From Flavitalea plasmicola (GTDB taxonomy: Bacteria; Bacteroidota; Bacteroidia; Chitinophagales; Chitinophagaceae), in the NCBI RefSeq assembly GCF_030546645.1, contig NZ_JAUOTO010000006.1:248001-312000 (forward strand): 64,000 bases of DNA. The letters run 5' to 3'. This document shows positions 54,190 through 61,148 of the stretch, in pieces (position 1 is the stretch's first letter; each line of letters opens with the position of its first letter). Position numbers and translations under genes: made by a program. The notes beneath the pieces were generated by a model. That model did no database searches and was not told the DNA's origin. It was given only the letters and a program-made list of their open reading frames with translations.

Positions 54190-55440
54190 TTAGCTTTCTT
54201 TGCATGTATCTATACGCCGTTGCAGGAAATTACGTTCCATGGGATTACGTGCCAACGAAAGCGCTGTAGAGAAGTGCGCTTTTGCAACCGGGTAATTTCC
54301 CCGACGGAGTTCAAGTTCACCAAGCGTAGCCGGGTAAAACGGGTAAGAAGAAAGGCGATGAAGGTCATGGATGAGGCGTATCTCCTGCAATCCCCGTTCC
54401 GGGCCATCCAGCTGCGCGATGGCAATCGCACGGTTAAGTGCAATCACCGGAGAAGGATGAATAGCCATAAGCATATCATAAAGCGATACTATCTGTTGCC
54501 AATCGGTATCTTCGACTCTGGCGGCACTAATATGCATGGAGGCAATCGCCGCTTCAATATGATATTTTGTCAGTTCTGTGCCAGCCGCAGACAGGTCAAG
54601 AAGCGCTTGTCCCTCTGCTACGAGGGTATGATTCCATAAAGACCGATCCTGCTCAAAGAACGAAACAAGATTACCCGAACCATCTAAACGAGTTGGCAGA
54701 CGGGCCGCGTTGAGGTACATCAGCGCGGCAAGCGCATAGGATTGGGGGGTTACTAAAGCAGGTTGTTCGATGATTAAATTCATAAGCAGCATGGCTTCCT
54801 GGCAAAGTTCCATGCGCACAGCCGCCTCAGGTGAGGATCCATGATACCCTTCGTTGAATAGCAAATACAATGCTTGCAGAACGGAGGAAAGTCTGGAGGG
54901 AAAATCCGTATCGGCGAGATCAAAAAGTTGGGTGGATTCCGCCAATATTTTCTTGGCCCGGGTAATGCGTTTTTCAACAGCGGCATGACTGCTCACGAAG
55001 GCCTGGGCGATCTCTTTTACACTGAATCCGCATAATATGTGCAAAATAAGTGCAATTTGAGCCTCTTCAGAGAGGTCGGGATGGCAGCAGGAAAACATCA
55101 TACGTAGCTGGGAATCTTTCACAGCGTATACACTAAACGCCTCCTCTACCGTAGGAACCAGCGTCCATTCCGATTCAAGAAACCGCGTTAGCGCTGGCTC
55201 AGACACTCTGGCCGTGCGCTCCCGGCGCAAGATGTCCAAGGCACGGTTCTTGGCAACGGCCATCAGCCATGCGGAAGGATTTTTCGGCAGACCGCGTAGT
55301 TTCCACGTCTCCATAGCACGGCAGAAGGCGTCCTGAGTGACGTCTTCTGCCAATGCCAGGTTACGGACTCCGAAGAGCCGGGTAAGCGTGGCAACGATTC
55401 TTCCGAATTCATGCCGGAAAAAATGTTCCTCAATATCCAT
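54190..55440 (-). CDS. ECF42-type RNA polymerase sigma factor with C-terminal TPR-like extension
   Basis: A 416-residue protein. The N-terminal 170 residues are sigma region 2 (LALAEDVTQDAFCRAMETW) and region 4 (IALILHILCGFSVKEIAQAFVSSHAAVEKRITRAKK in outline). The extra C-terminal 240 residues are helical, with the DUF6596/SNaCT-like LFNEGYHG and TPR-like repeats. This size and the adjacent DGPF gene mark group ECF42, which is controlled through its C-terminal extension in place of an anti-sigma factor. Its start overlaps the DGPF gene by 11 bases. Confidence 0.88.
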   Translation of the reverse strand: MDIEEHFFRHEFGRIVATLTRLFGVRNLALAEDVTQDAFCRAMETWKLRGLPKNPSAWLMAVAKNRALDILRRERTARVSEPALTRFLESEWTLVPTVEEAFSVYAVKDSQLRMMFSCCHPDLSEEAQIALILHILCGFSVKEIAQAFVSSHAAVEKRITRAKKILAESTQLFDLADTDFPSRLSSVLQALYLLFNEGYHGSSPEAAVRMELCQEAMLLMNLIIEQPALVTPQSYALAALMYLNAARLPTRLDGSGNLVSFFEQDRSLWNHTLVAEGQALLDLSAAGTELTKYHIEAAIASMHISAARVEDTDWQQIVSLYDMLMAIHPSPVIALNRAIAIAQLDGPERGLQEIRLIHDLHRLSSYPFYPATLGELELRRGNYPVAKAHFSTALSLARNPMERNFLQRRIDTCKES

Positions 55441-55783
55441 CGCCTAATGTTGGCTGTCCGATTGGACGTACCTCTACAGAACCGCCATCCTCGAAAATAG
55501 GGCATCCCAGGGAAAACCCCACAGCCTGTTCGATGTCCTTGGCCACAATGATACTATAACCTCCGACCACGTCTTTAGCTTCGGCATAGGGGCCGTCAAT
55601 CACCTGCTTTTTTTTGCCTTTGACTACCTTGCCACCAGGTTGCAAAGGATCTCCGAGTGATTTCACATGGCCTTTGTCACTAAGCTCCTTAAGCCAGGTC
55701 ATCCATTTGGCCGTTTTCTTCTGCATTTCCTCAGGAGATGCAGGTGGTTCATAACCTCGATAGAGGTATACAAATTCAGTCAT
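55430..55783 (-). CDS. YCII/DGPF-domain protein
   Basis: A 117-residue soluble protein with the DGPF signature (IDGPYAEAKDVVGGYSIIVAKD) and the N-terminal MTEFVYLYRGYEP. DGPF proteins are nearly always linked to ECF42 sigma factors and are probably among their targets; the biochemical role is unknown. It overlaps the sigma gene downstream and is 47 bases from the SDR gene upstream, so the three likely form one operon. Confidence 0.88.
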   Translation of the reverse strand: MTEFVYLYRGYEPPASPEEMQKKTAKWMTWLKELSDKGHVKSLGDPLQPGGKVVKGKKKQVIDGPYAEAKDVVGGYSIIVAKDIEQAVGFSLGCPIFEDGGSVEVRPIGQPTLGDGY

Positions 55784-55829
55784 AGTAGTTTTCTTTATGT
55801 TGATATTAATTGGTCTTTGTCAGCAGATA

Positions 55830-56621
55830 CTAGTCGTCCAGGGCTCCCATGGTCACATTGACGGTCGTTCCCATCATCCCGCTTGCCTTATCGGAAGCCA
55901 GAAAGGCCGCTACATTGGCCAACTCTTCGAGTGTCAGGAACCGTTTGGGATGGTTCATGTCTGCAAGATAGCCCGAAAACTGTTCCCAGGTTACGCCCGC
56001 TGCCTTCGCCCTGATTTCAAATATTTCCCTTATTGTCTCTGTTTCCGGCATGCCGTGGGGCTGCAGACCGACCACGCGGATGCCCTGAGGCGCAAGTTCA
56101 CGCGACAGGTATCGGGTAAGCGCTTCTTTGGCAGCTTGTGACGGACCATAACCTCCGTTGGGCGTGCCTATTCTGGCGGGAGGTGCAGTAACCGTCATGA
56201 TCACTCCGGATTTATTCGGGAGCATGCGTCTGGCCGCTAAACGCGCAGTCAGAAAGTAGGAGGTGATATAGCTCGTGAGGGGCATGGAGAATTGTTTAAG
56301 ATCCATATCGACCAGCGATGCCCCCAGCCACTTGGTGGGCGAGTTCCCCATCGCATTGAACGAAATATCGATACGGCCCGCCCTAGCCACTACGGCCTGC
56401 AGATGCTTATCTATCGCCTGCTCATCAAGGGCATCGACCTCCGCTGCCTCTGCATCGCCACCAGCAGACACGATGTCCCTGGCAACCGCTTCCACAGACG
56501 CTAAGCGAGGGCCGGTTAGAAAAAGCCTGGCTCCTTCGCGTGCGAAAGCATGGGCGACAGCGCCGCCGATCTCGCCGCCTGCCCCATAGATCACTGCGAT
56601 TTTGTCTTTCAATTCATTCAT
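55830..56621 (-). CDS. Short-chain dehydrogenase/reductase with substituted catalytic residues
   Basis: A 263-residue protein from ATG 56621; a longer frame from 56804 has no support. The Rossmann motif is GAGGEIGGAV (13-22), with FNAMGNS in place of NNAG. The usual YxxxK is YGPSQ: Tyr158 is kept but Lys becomes Gln162, and the Ser about 13 residues before is Thr145 (MTVTAPPA). Either a shifted Lys165 serves or the enzyme is not a normal dehydrogenase. It heads the ECF42 operon. TGTCCGGACA lies 75 bases upstream as a possible operator. Confidence 0.82.
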   Translation of the reverse strand: MNELKDKIAVIYGAGGEIGGAVAHAFAREGARLFLTGPRLASVEAVARDIVSAGGDAEAAEVDALDEQAIDKHLQAVVARAGRIDISFNAMGNSPTKWLGASLVDMDLKQFSMPLTSYITSYFLTARLAARRMLPNKSGVIMTVTAPPARIGTPNGGYGPSQAAKEALTRYLSRELAPQGIRVVGLQPHGMPETETIREIFEIRAKAAGVTWEQFSGYLADMNHPKRFLTLEELANVAAFLASDKASGMMGTTVNVTMGALDD

Positions 56622-56695
56622 TATTTTTCTTTTTAACTTTGAGAAATTACAGGTGAATCCTTCACGCTGCATGACTAAGACGTTTGGAGTTGATG

Positions 56696-56705
56696 TGTCC
56701 GGACA
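56696..56705 (-). promoter_or_regulatory. Short palindrome upstream of the SDR gene
   Basis: TGTCCGGACA is a perfect 10-bp palindrome, 75-84 bases upstream of the SDR start at 56621. It is short enough to occur by chance; the position fits an operator. Confidence 0.25.
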
Positions 56706-56811
56706 TTTTATTTGGATTATTTTACTGGGTGGTTTAGTCATTGCATTTGCCACCCATGTTACCGACGTGCGGGAAATTAACCACGTCGGAGGCTTTACTG
56801 GCAAAAATGAT

Positions 56812-56932
56812 AAAGGCCGCGGGAGCGGCCTTTTAAATGCTTGTACCTCAGCTCCCTAATTGGACAGATATCCAACCAACTGGTCGAGATTGATTGCATT
56901 TAGTGATTTGCTGCAACGAATGAAGTGCTATT
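56812..56932. repeat. Hairpin-plus-core repeat element, copy A
   Basis: AAAGGCCGC/GCGGCCTTT hairpin (56812-56833), then TTTAAATGCTTGTACC, AGCTCCCTAATTGGACAG, ATATCCAACCAACTGGTCGA and GCATTTAGTGATTT. Copy B (60871-60970) shares CCTAATTGGACAGATATC and CAACC/TAACC..GTCGAG. Copy D (63911-63965) shares the hairpin, TTTAAA, CTTGTTGATACC and AGCTCCC. The hairpin may also terminate the minus-strand genes that end at 56928. Confidence 0.55.
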
Positions 56933-57215
56933 TAGTCACGCCTATGGGATCCTTTCGAAACAGAGATATGGCAAAATATAGAATCCCCCACATTATAAAA
57001 AAAATGATAGTTTGACTCATCAATATATATATAAATGCGTCCCTCTCAACAAACATAATTAGTTCCATAAAAAATGAAACAGGCATAAATATGGTATTTA
57101 TCAAGTCTTCAAGTCCTTCCCCCCAACTGAGATTATTTATATGTATAACGGCGTAAATTGTACCCAGGCACACATATATAAATGCAATTATGAAAGATAG
57201 TTTTCTGTTTGACAT
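56928..57215 (-). CDS. Small hypothetical membrane protein
   Basis: Ninety-five residues from ATG 57215 (103 from 57239). Two to three hydrophobic helices: LSFIIAFIYVCLGTIYAVI, FMPVSFFMELIMFV and ILMSQTIIFFIMWGILYFAI. No family recognised. It is AT-rich, unlike the left half of the window, and lies in an accessory region between repeat elements. Confidence 0.5.
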   Translation of the reverse strand: MSNRKLSFIIAFIYVCLGTIYAVIHINNLSWGEGLEDLINTIFMPVSFFMELIMFVERDAFIYILMSQTIIFFIMWGILYFAISLFRKDPIGVTK

Positions 57216-57301
57216 CTGATAGTTTCGAGTCAATTTCAATTTACTGGTTTGGCTGGTATTTCTCGGTCACGGTATATAAATAATTTATCTGAAGGCATCA
57301 G

Positions 57302-57904
57302 CTATTTCCAATAGTCCATTAAATATTTCCCAATTCTGGTTTTGTCAGCTAGGTCAAATAACTCTGAACTGTTCCAATCAATAAGAATAACCTCGCACTC
57401 TTCACCCAAAGCGTGCAACGCAGCTTGAATAGTGTCAAACTGTGGCGCAGAAACTATATTGCCGATGTGTATCCAAATATTTTTTACAAACTCGCCTTCT
57501 GTGTCAAAAAAGATCGTAAAGTTTGGAAATCCAAACGCCTTTGTATTGCCCGTTTGGCAATCCATTATTTTCCTTCCGTCAAACCGAATAGATTTTGCTT
57601 TTGATAATTGACAACTTGAAAGTCTCCATTCCAAATAGTCAACTCTTATTTCCTTTGAAATTGTTGGGGTGGGTAGTTGGCCCCTTACGAAAATGTCTGT
57701 GAAGCCATCGCCATTCCTTGACTTTGCTGACAAATCTTCGATCTGCCCGACTTGCTTTTTGATGAATTCTATATTCTCTAATGGTACAATTTCAATTTGG
57801 CAATAGTCGTCCTCCCAAAATGACGGAACATATTCGCTTGGATCATTCTCGGGTGTGGGAACTCGGGTAGACAATTGGCGCCTGAGAAACGAAAAAAAGC
57901 CCAT
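57302..57904 (-). CDS. Hypothetical protein, AT-rich accessory gene
   Basis: A 200-residue soluble protein. Features are YVPSFWEDDYCQIEIVP at the N-terminus, VDYLEWRLSSCQLSKAKSI in the middle, and a conserved-looking C-terminus ALHALGEECEVILIDWNSSELFDLADK in outline. No domain was recognised; the size and setting resemble immunity proteins of polymorphic toxin systems, but this is a guess. Its ATG directly follows the TAA of a 37-codon reading frame (57906-58019), and a copy of that frame's end lies just after its own stop (57275-57301). Confidence 0.5.
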   Translation of the reverse strand: MGFFSFLRRQLSTRVPTPENDPSEYVPSFWEDDYCQIEIVPLENIEFIKKQVGQIEDLSAKSRNGDGFTDIFVRGQLPTPTISKEIRVDYLEWRLSSCQLSKAKSIRFDGRKIMDCQTGNTKAFGFPNFTIFFDTEGEFVKNIWIHIGNIVSAPQFDTIQAALHALGEECEVILIDWNSSELFDLADKTRIGKYLMDYWK

Positions 57905-57905
57905 T

Positions 57906-58019
57906 TAGTCAAGTTTTGAGAGGTAGTATGTAATTTCTGATTTTTCCATTTCCCTGAAGGCATCAGCCACTATTTCTAATCCCATATAACTCCATTTATA
58001 AGGCGTCCTGATCATCATT
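57906..58019 (-). CDS. Small reading frame coupled to the downstream gene
   Basis: Thirty-seven codons from ATGATG (58019): MMIRTPYKWSYMGLEIVADA, then FREMEKSEITYYLSKLD. Its TAA is followed at once by the ATG of the next gene. The part LEIVADAFRE recurs as LEIADAFR just past that gene's stop, so it may be a real small gene or the remains of a duplicated one. Confidence 0.35.
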
Positions 58020-58085
58020 ATACCTGTTAATAGAAAAACTCATATTATTATATAACCCAAATTTACAGTTGAATTATTTGTTTTT

Positions 58086-58292
58086 TTACTTATTCAGATG
58101 CTCTGATGTATTTCCGTTCCAAAAGTATTCTGTGCATCTCCCATTTTCAAAATGATGTTTGCAATTCTTATAGCCGTATAAGAGATGAGAACATTCCGGG
58201 CATAGGTTCGCCATTATCGAAGTTTGACTATAATATTCGCTTCCGCATTCGTCGCAGACACTAATGGCATTATGATCAACCTTTTTCTCCAA
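58086..58292 (-). CDS. Small zinc-ribbon protein
   Basis: Up to 68 residues, opening at a TTG directly after a stop codon, so the true N-terminus is uncertain. Two Cys pairs, CDEC and CPEC, about 16 residues apart suggest a zinc ribbon, and a C/H-rich tail (NCKHHFENGRC) a possible second site. No family recognised. It is the kind of small orphan gene found in accessory clusters. Confidence 0.4.
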   Translation of the reverse strand: MEKKVDHNAISVCDECGSEYYSQTSIMANLCPECSHLLYGYKNCKHHFENGRCTEYFWNGNTSEHLNK

Positions 58293-58304
58293 TTAGGTGT
58301 TATT

Positions 58305-58496
58305 TTAGAACTGAATTTTTGAAGCATCACTATCGTTCAGCGATTTCAATTTCACCAATATACAATTCTTTTTAGAAATGAATGCTGTCCTCATTATTAA
58401 AGGGTCACCCGTCCTGCGGCCCTTTCCCATTTCATTATAATTCTGTAAATTACCGTTAGAAGTAAGAATTATATCTATCCCAAGAGGTTTAAGCAA
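58305..58496 (-). pseudogene. Possible gene fragment
   Basis: An open frame of 63 codons with only a TTG to start it, with FISKKNCILVKLKSLND near its end. No start signal or family is seen. It is read as a possible C-terminal fragment of a lost gene. Confidence 0.2.
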
Positions 58497-58654
58497 AAGT
58501 TATTTTCAAACATAGTGCTGAGGTCTATGTTTGCCAGCTAATACCTTTGGCTGACCAAGGTATAATTAATTTACTTGATAACCACAATGAATACAATCAT
58601 GCTTTTATTGATCAATATCTATCAAATATAACCGGGGAAATCGCTTTAAGTTAA
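58493..58654 (+). pseudogene. C-terminal remnant of an unknown gene
   Basis: A frame without a start codon encodes HSAEVYVCQLIPLADQG, then IINLLDNHNEYNHAFIDQYL and ends at TAA 58652-58654. It reads like normal protein sequence and is cut off at its 5' end by a stop at 58490. The rest of the 265 bases between 58497 and 58761 holds nothing recognisable. Confidence 0.3.
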
Positions 58655-58761
58655 AAAACACACATACTTATATAAAACGCAACTAAAGGCTTTTCCGGCC
58701 GAATTAAGTCAATATTAAACCATGCATTTAAGGATGGTAAATTTGAGTAAATGCCATTACT

Positions 58762-59007
58762 ATGAATCTCGCACTTGATATTGTCGAAAACGGTGAGTAC
58801 TATTTTAGCGACGTTGAATTAAATGGCGTTGCAGATTCCTGGGTAGCGGAAGCGAAGATATACGGCCCGCGCCCTGGCTTCGACAAGCTTCATATCACTT
58901 GCCGGTTGGGGGATTTTCTAACTCCAATGTTTGTGAGCGAAGCCAACCTGCAATATTTTGCTCCATTGATGAACAAAATAGCAGATAACGCAGAATTGCT
59001 CCTATGA
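58762..59007 (+). CDS. Small hypothetical protein
   Basis: Eighty-one residues from ATG 58762: MNLALDIVENGEYYFSDVEL, later GPRPGFDKLHITCRLGDFL and FAPLMNKIADNAELLL. Soluble alpha/beta; no family recognised. It is followed 36 bases later by a frameshifted zinc-binding gene. Confidence 0.5.
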   Translation: MNLALDIVENGEYYFSDVELNGVADSWVAEAKIYGPRPGFDKLHITCRLGDFLTPMFVSEANLQYFAPLMNKIADNAELLL

Positions 59008-59043
59008 AAGGAGGTATAACAAATTCTCCTGTAAATTTTCAAT

Positions 59044-59441
59044 ATGGACGAAAATGCGCGCCCAATCCGTGAGGATTGGTGGACTCCGGATCAAATAGAA
59101 CTTATTGAAGATATCACCAGGTATTGGATAAAAGCGAGATTTGTAACAGCCCCCGGAGTCTGGATACCCATGAGGGCCGGGCACTCCGAAAGCTAGAACC
59201 TGGCGAGACTATTTCGGATGGAGCAACCTTGGACGCGAATGCTTGGGACCATGAACATTGCAGCCTGTGCTGGCAAGAGATCTCGGAGAATCCTGTTGAT
59301 CAACAAGAAGGCTACCGGGATGGGGGTGACTGGCTTTGTGTGGAATGCTACAATAAATATATTCGAGGACCCTTACAACTTGATGAAAAAGACCGACGAG
59401 TTCATAGAAAGCAAATTGATCTGGAAGGCAAAGCAATATAG
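59044..59441 (+). pseudogene. Frameshifted small zinc-binding gene
   Basis: The first frame runs from ATG 59044 (MDENARPIREDWWTPDQIEL to APGVWIPMR) and stops at 59194. A -1 shift near AGGGCC (about 59173-59178) joins it to a frame with RALRKLEPGETISDG, CSLCWQEI, YRDGGDWLCVECYNKYI. The two halves fit one protein of about 130 residues with two Cys pairs. Adding one G to the G-run would restore it. The shift is either a true mutation or a homopolymer error. Confidence 0.55.
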
Positions 59442-59847
59442 CCTGCCGACTGAATTTGCCTTTTATTTTAACGACCTTTCCAATGATATCCAGGTGCCCT
59501 TTCTTGCCCAAATCGACATATTGACTTCTGGGAAACCAGTATTACTTTTCACGAGACGAACCGAGGAATGGACATTGATTTGTACTCGCCAGGTAATTGG
59601 CAGGGACAAAAAGGGAATTATCAAACTTAATTTTAAGGATATCAAACAAATCTTTTCGGCAGAAATTGATCCAGTTCTCAAGCACCAATCCGTAGATCTC
59701 AAATCTATAAAACCGAAGAAGGAGTGGAACGAAATTACGATAATCGACCGGAGCGATCTTTCACATACCTTTTATGCTGACAGCGGCTCAGATCTTTTAT
59801 CCTTGTGGAATATTTTATTAATGGCAAAGCGATTGAACACAGAATAG
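59383..59847 (+). CDS. Hypothetical protein
   Basis: A 154-residue protein from ATG 59383 (MKKTDEFIESKLIWKAKQYS), overlapping the end of the frameshifted gene; a frame extending to 59218 is only the shadow of that gene. The chain includes FAFYFNDLSNDIQVPFLAQID, KPVLLFTRRTEEWTLICTRQ and ADSGSDLLSLWNILLMAKR. Predicted beta-rich, PH-like, with no firm family. The overlap suggests it was co-transcribed with the upstream gene, as in toxin/immunity-type clusters. Confidence 0.5.
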   Translation: MKKTDEFIESKLIWKAKQYSLPTEFAFYFNDLSNDIQVPFLAQIDILTSGKPVLLFTRRTEEWTLICTRQVIGRDKKGIIKLNFKDIKQIFSAEIDPVLKHQSVDLKSIKPKKEWNEITIIDRSDLSHTFYADSGSDLLSLWNILLMAKRLNTE

Positions 59848-59884
59848 TTTCCTTATTGATTTCTCGCTCCCCCTCCTTTACCAT

Positions 59885-59945
59885 TGTCTAACCAGGTTAT
59901 CGCTGATTTTGTGGCATTTAGCGAATTGCCATTGTCGCAATTTTA
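59885..59945. repeat. Hairpin-plus-core repeat element, partial copy C
   Basis: TGTCTAACCAGGTTATCGCT then GGCATTTAGCGAATTGCC aligns with the core of copies A (56880-56930) and B (60925-60975): TCYAACCA, a GTCGAG-like step, and GCATTTAGTGAATT. No hairpin accompanies this copy. Confidence 0.35.
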
Positions 59946-59972
59946 AAGCATTCACATGGTGTTCTCTTAGTA

Positions 59973-60545
59973 TTATTTTAGCCGGTAATTTAAAAAAACA
60001 GTTCCGGTGTTATACTTCCTTACCTCAGCAAGTTCAAGGTCAGCACTATCCAATTCCTCAGGAAAAAGCTTTTTTCCGCCACCTAACCGGACAGGGCACA
60101 GCTGGATATGGTATTCATCAATCAAATTTTCTCTCATCAGCGTTTGCGCCAGGGAGATACTTCCCCAGAGGACGATGTTCTTCCCTGGTTGCGCCTTGAG
60201 CTTTTTAATCGCCTCGATAACGTTGCCGTTGATTACTTCGGCATCCGGCCACCTACCCCATGGAGCCCTGGTTATCGTGTTAGACACGACGAGTTTCGGG
60301 ATTTCATTCAACTTGTCCGCAATCACCTCCTTGTCTGTGGTTGCATCCGGCCAAAAAGCTACAAACAACTCATAGGTTTTGCGACCTAATAGGATATTGT
60401 CAGCTGTTTCCAGGAATTTCAGCTGGTCGTTGTCCGAATAAGTATTTTGCTCGGGTGTTAAATGAGTAAAAAAATCCAAGCCACCATTTTTGTCGGCTAT
60501 ATAGCCGTCAAGTGACATCCATTCCTCCAGGATCAGTTTTCGCAT
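59973..60545 (-). CDS. Dihydrofolate reductase/RibD C-terminal family protein
   Basis: A 190-residue protein with the RibD_C pattern: LILEEWMSLDGYIADKNGG, ADNILLGRKTYELFVAFWP, KLVVSNTI, IVLWGSISLAQTLM and LIDEYHIQLCPVRLGGGKKLF. This family contains NADPH-dependent reductases of unknown substrate and is not a true DHFR. It is flanked by repeat elements C and B, so it may be a single-gene cassette. Confidence 0.85.
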   Translation of the reverse strand: MRKLILEEWMSLDGYIADKNGGLDFFTHLTPEQNTYSDNDQLKFLETADNILLGRKTYELFVAFWPDATTDKEVIADKLNEIPKLVVSNTITRAPWGRWPDAEVINGNVIEAIKKLKAQPGKNIVLWGSISLAQTLMRENLIDEYHIQLCPVRLGGGKKLFPEELDSADLELAEVRKYNTGTVFLNYRLK

Positions 60546-60634
60546 ACACTATGAATTTGTTTATACAAAGCTAAATAACCGACCATTCAATACTTTGAGG
60601 AGATATAAAAAACTATCACGCGAATCTAAAATTT

Positions 60635-60835
60635 TTGCGACAAAGGATTGTGCCGACTAATGAAAAGGAGATTGACCGTGAAAAAAGCAAGTATTGGAAT
60701 TTCATCAGTAAAATCCCTGGCGAATTACGCCTTCAAAACAAAGCTGTTAATACTGAGGATGCAATGAATTTTTGGTACGGTAGAATAAAGGAAATTGAGA
60801 TGAAGCTGGAACAAATACGAGCTACAGGCTCGTAG
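60635..60835 (+). CDS. Possible small gene or fragment
   Basis: Sixty-six codons opening at TTG; the part from GTG 60650 reads PTNEKEIDREKSKYWNFISK, then ELRLQNKAVNTEDAMNFWYG and a helical end. No ATG start is present. It may be a fragment of a longer gene or a small gene with an unusual start. Confidence 0.3.
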   Translation: MRQRIVPTNEKEIDREKSKYWNFISKIPGELRLQNKAVNTEDAMNFWYGRIKEIEMKLEQIRATGS

Positions 60836-61020
60836 GCTGAATCAGCTTCAGGTAAACTGGATCGGACGCAAATAAAAAAGCCGGCATTTCTGCCGGCCTT
60901 AAGCTTGCGCCCTAATTGGACAGATATCTAACCAATTAGTCGAGGATTTGCTCGCGTTTAGTCAATTACCTGCATAATGATCTGCCTGAAACTCAAGCCA
61001 ACAGATGTTTCTGCTCAGAA
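60836..61020. other. Non-coding gap holding repeat copy B
   Basis: From the small frame to the second ATPase start are about 300 bases. They hold repeat copy B (60871-60970) and, from 61024, the 32-bp array. Nothing else is recognised. Confidence 0.5.
60871..60970. repeat. Hairpin-plus-core repeat element, copy B
   Basis: A GCCGGC/GCCGGC hairpin (60880-60897) with a run of six A before it (a U-run on the minus strand), then CCCTAATTGGACAGATATCT, AACCAATTAGTCGAG and GCGTTTAGTCAATT. It matches copy A closely over the core and differs in the hairpin stem. Confidence 0.55.
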
Positions 61021-61023
61021 TGG

Positions 61024-61148
61024 TCGACAAGGCTAAACCTGGATTTTATCATAATTCAAGGTTTATAAGCCCTAAATTTACTACAATTTAAGGTTTTTAT
61101 ATCCTGATTTTAATTAAATTTGGCTATAAATCAACATCTTTTGGTTAA
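61024..61148 (+). repeat. Three to four imperfect 32-bp repeats upstream of the second DUF4143 ATPase
   Basis: Units start at 61053 (AATTCAAGGTTTATAAGCCC), 61085 (AATTTAAGGTTTTTATATCC) and 61117 (AATTTGGCTATAAATCAACA). A weaker unit before them begins near 61024 (TCGACAAGGCTAAACCTGGA) with a three-base shorter period. The period between the three good units is exactly 32. The last unit runs into the coding start. The sequence is unrelated to the 16.7-kb array although the period is the same. Confidence 0.75.

Noticed and set aside
56602..56859. An 85-codon plus-strand frame between the SDR and repeat A
   Set aside because: It opens inside the SDR promoter, runs through the hairpin, and has one hydrophobic stretch but no family.
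56840..56932. A tRNA gene at repeat copy A
   Set aside because: Fragments resemble a D-loop and acceptor end, but no anticodon arm or TTCGA loop is present, so only a remnant or chance likeness can be claimed.
59218..59382. N-terminal extension of the 59383 gene
   Set aside because: This part is an off-frame reading of the Cys-rich frameshifted gene.
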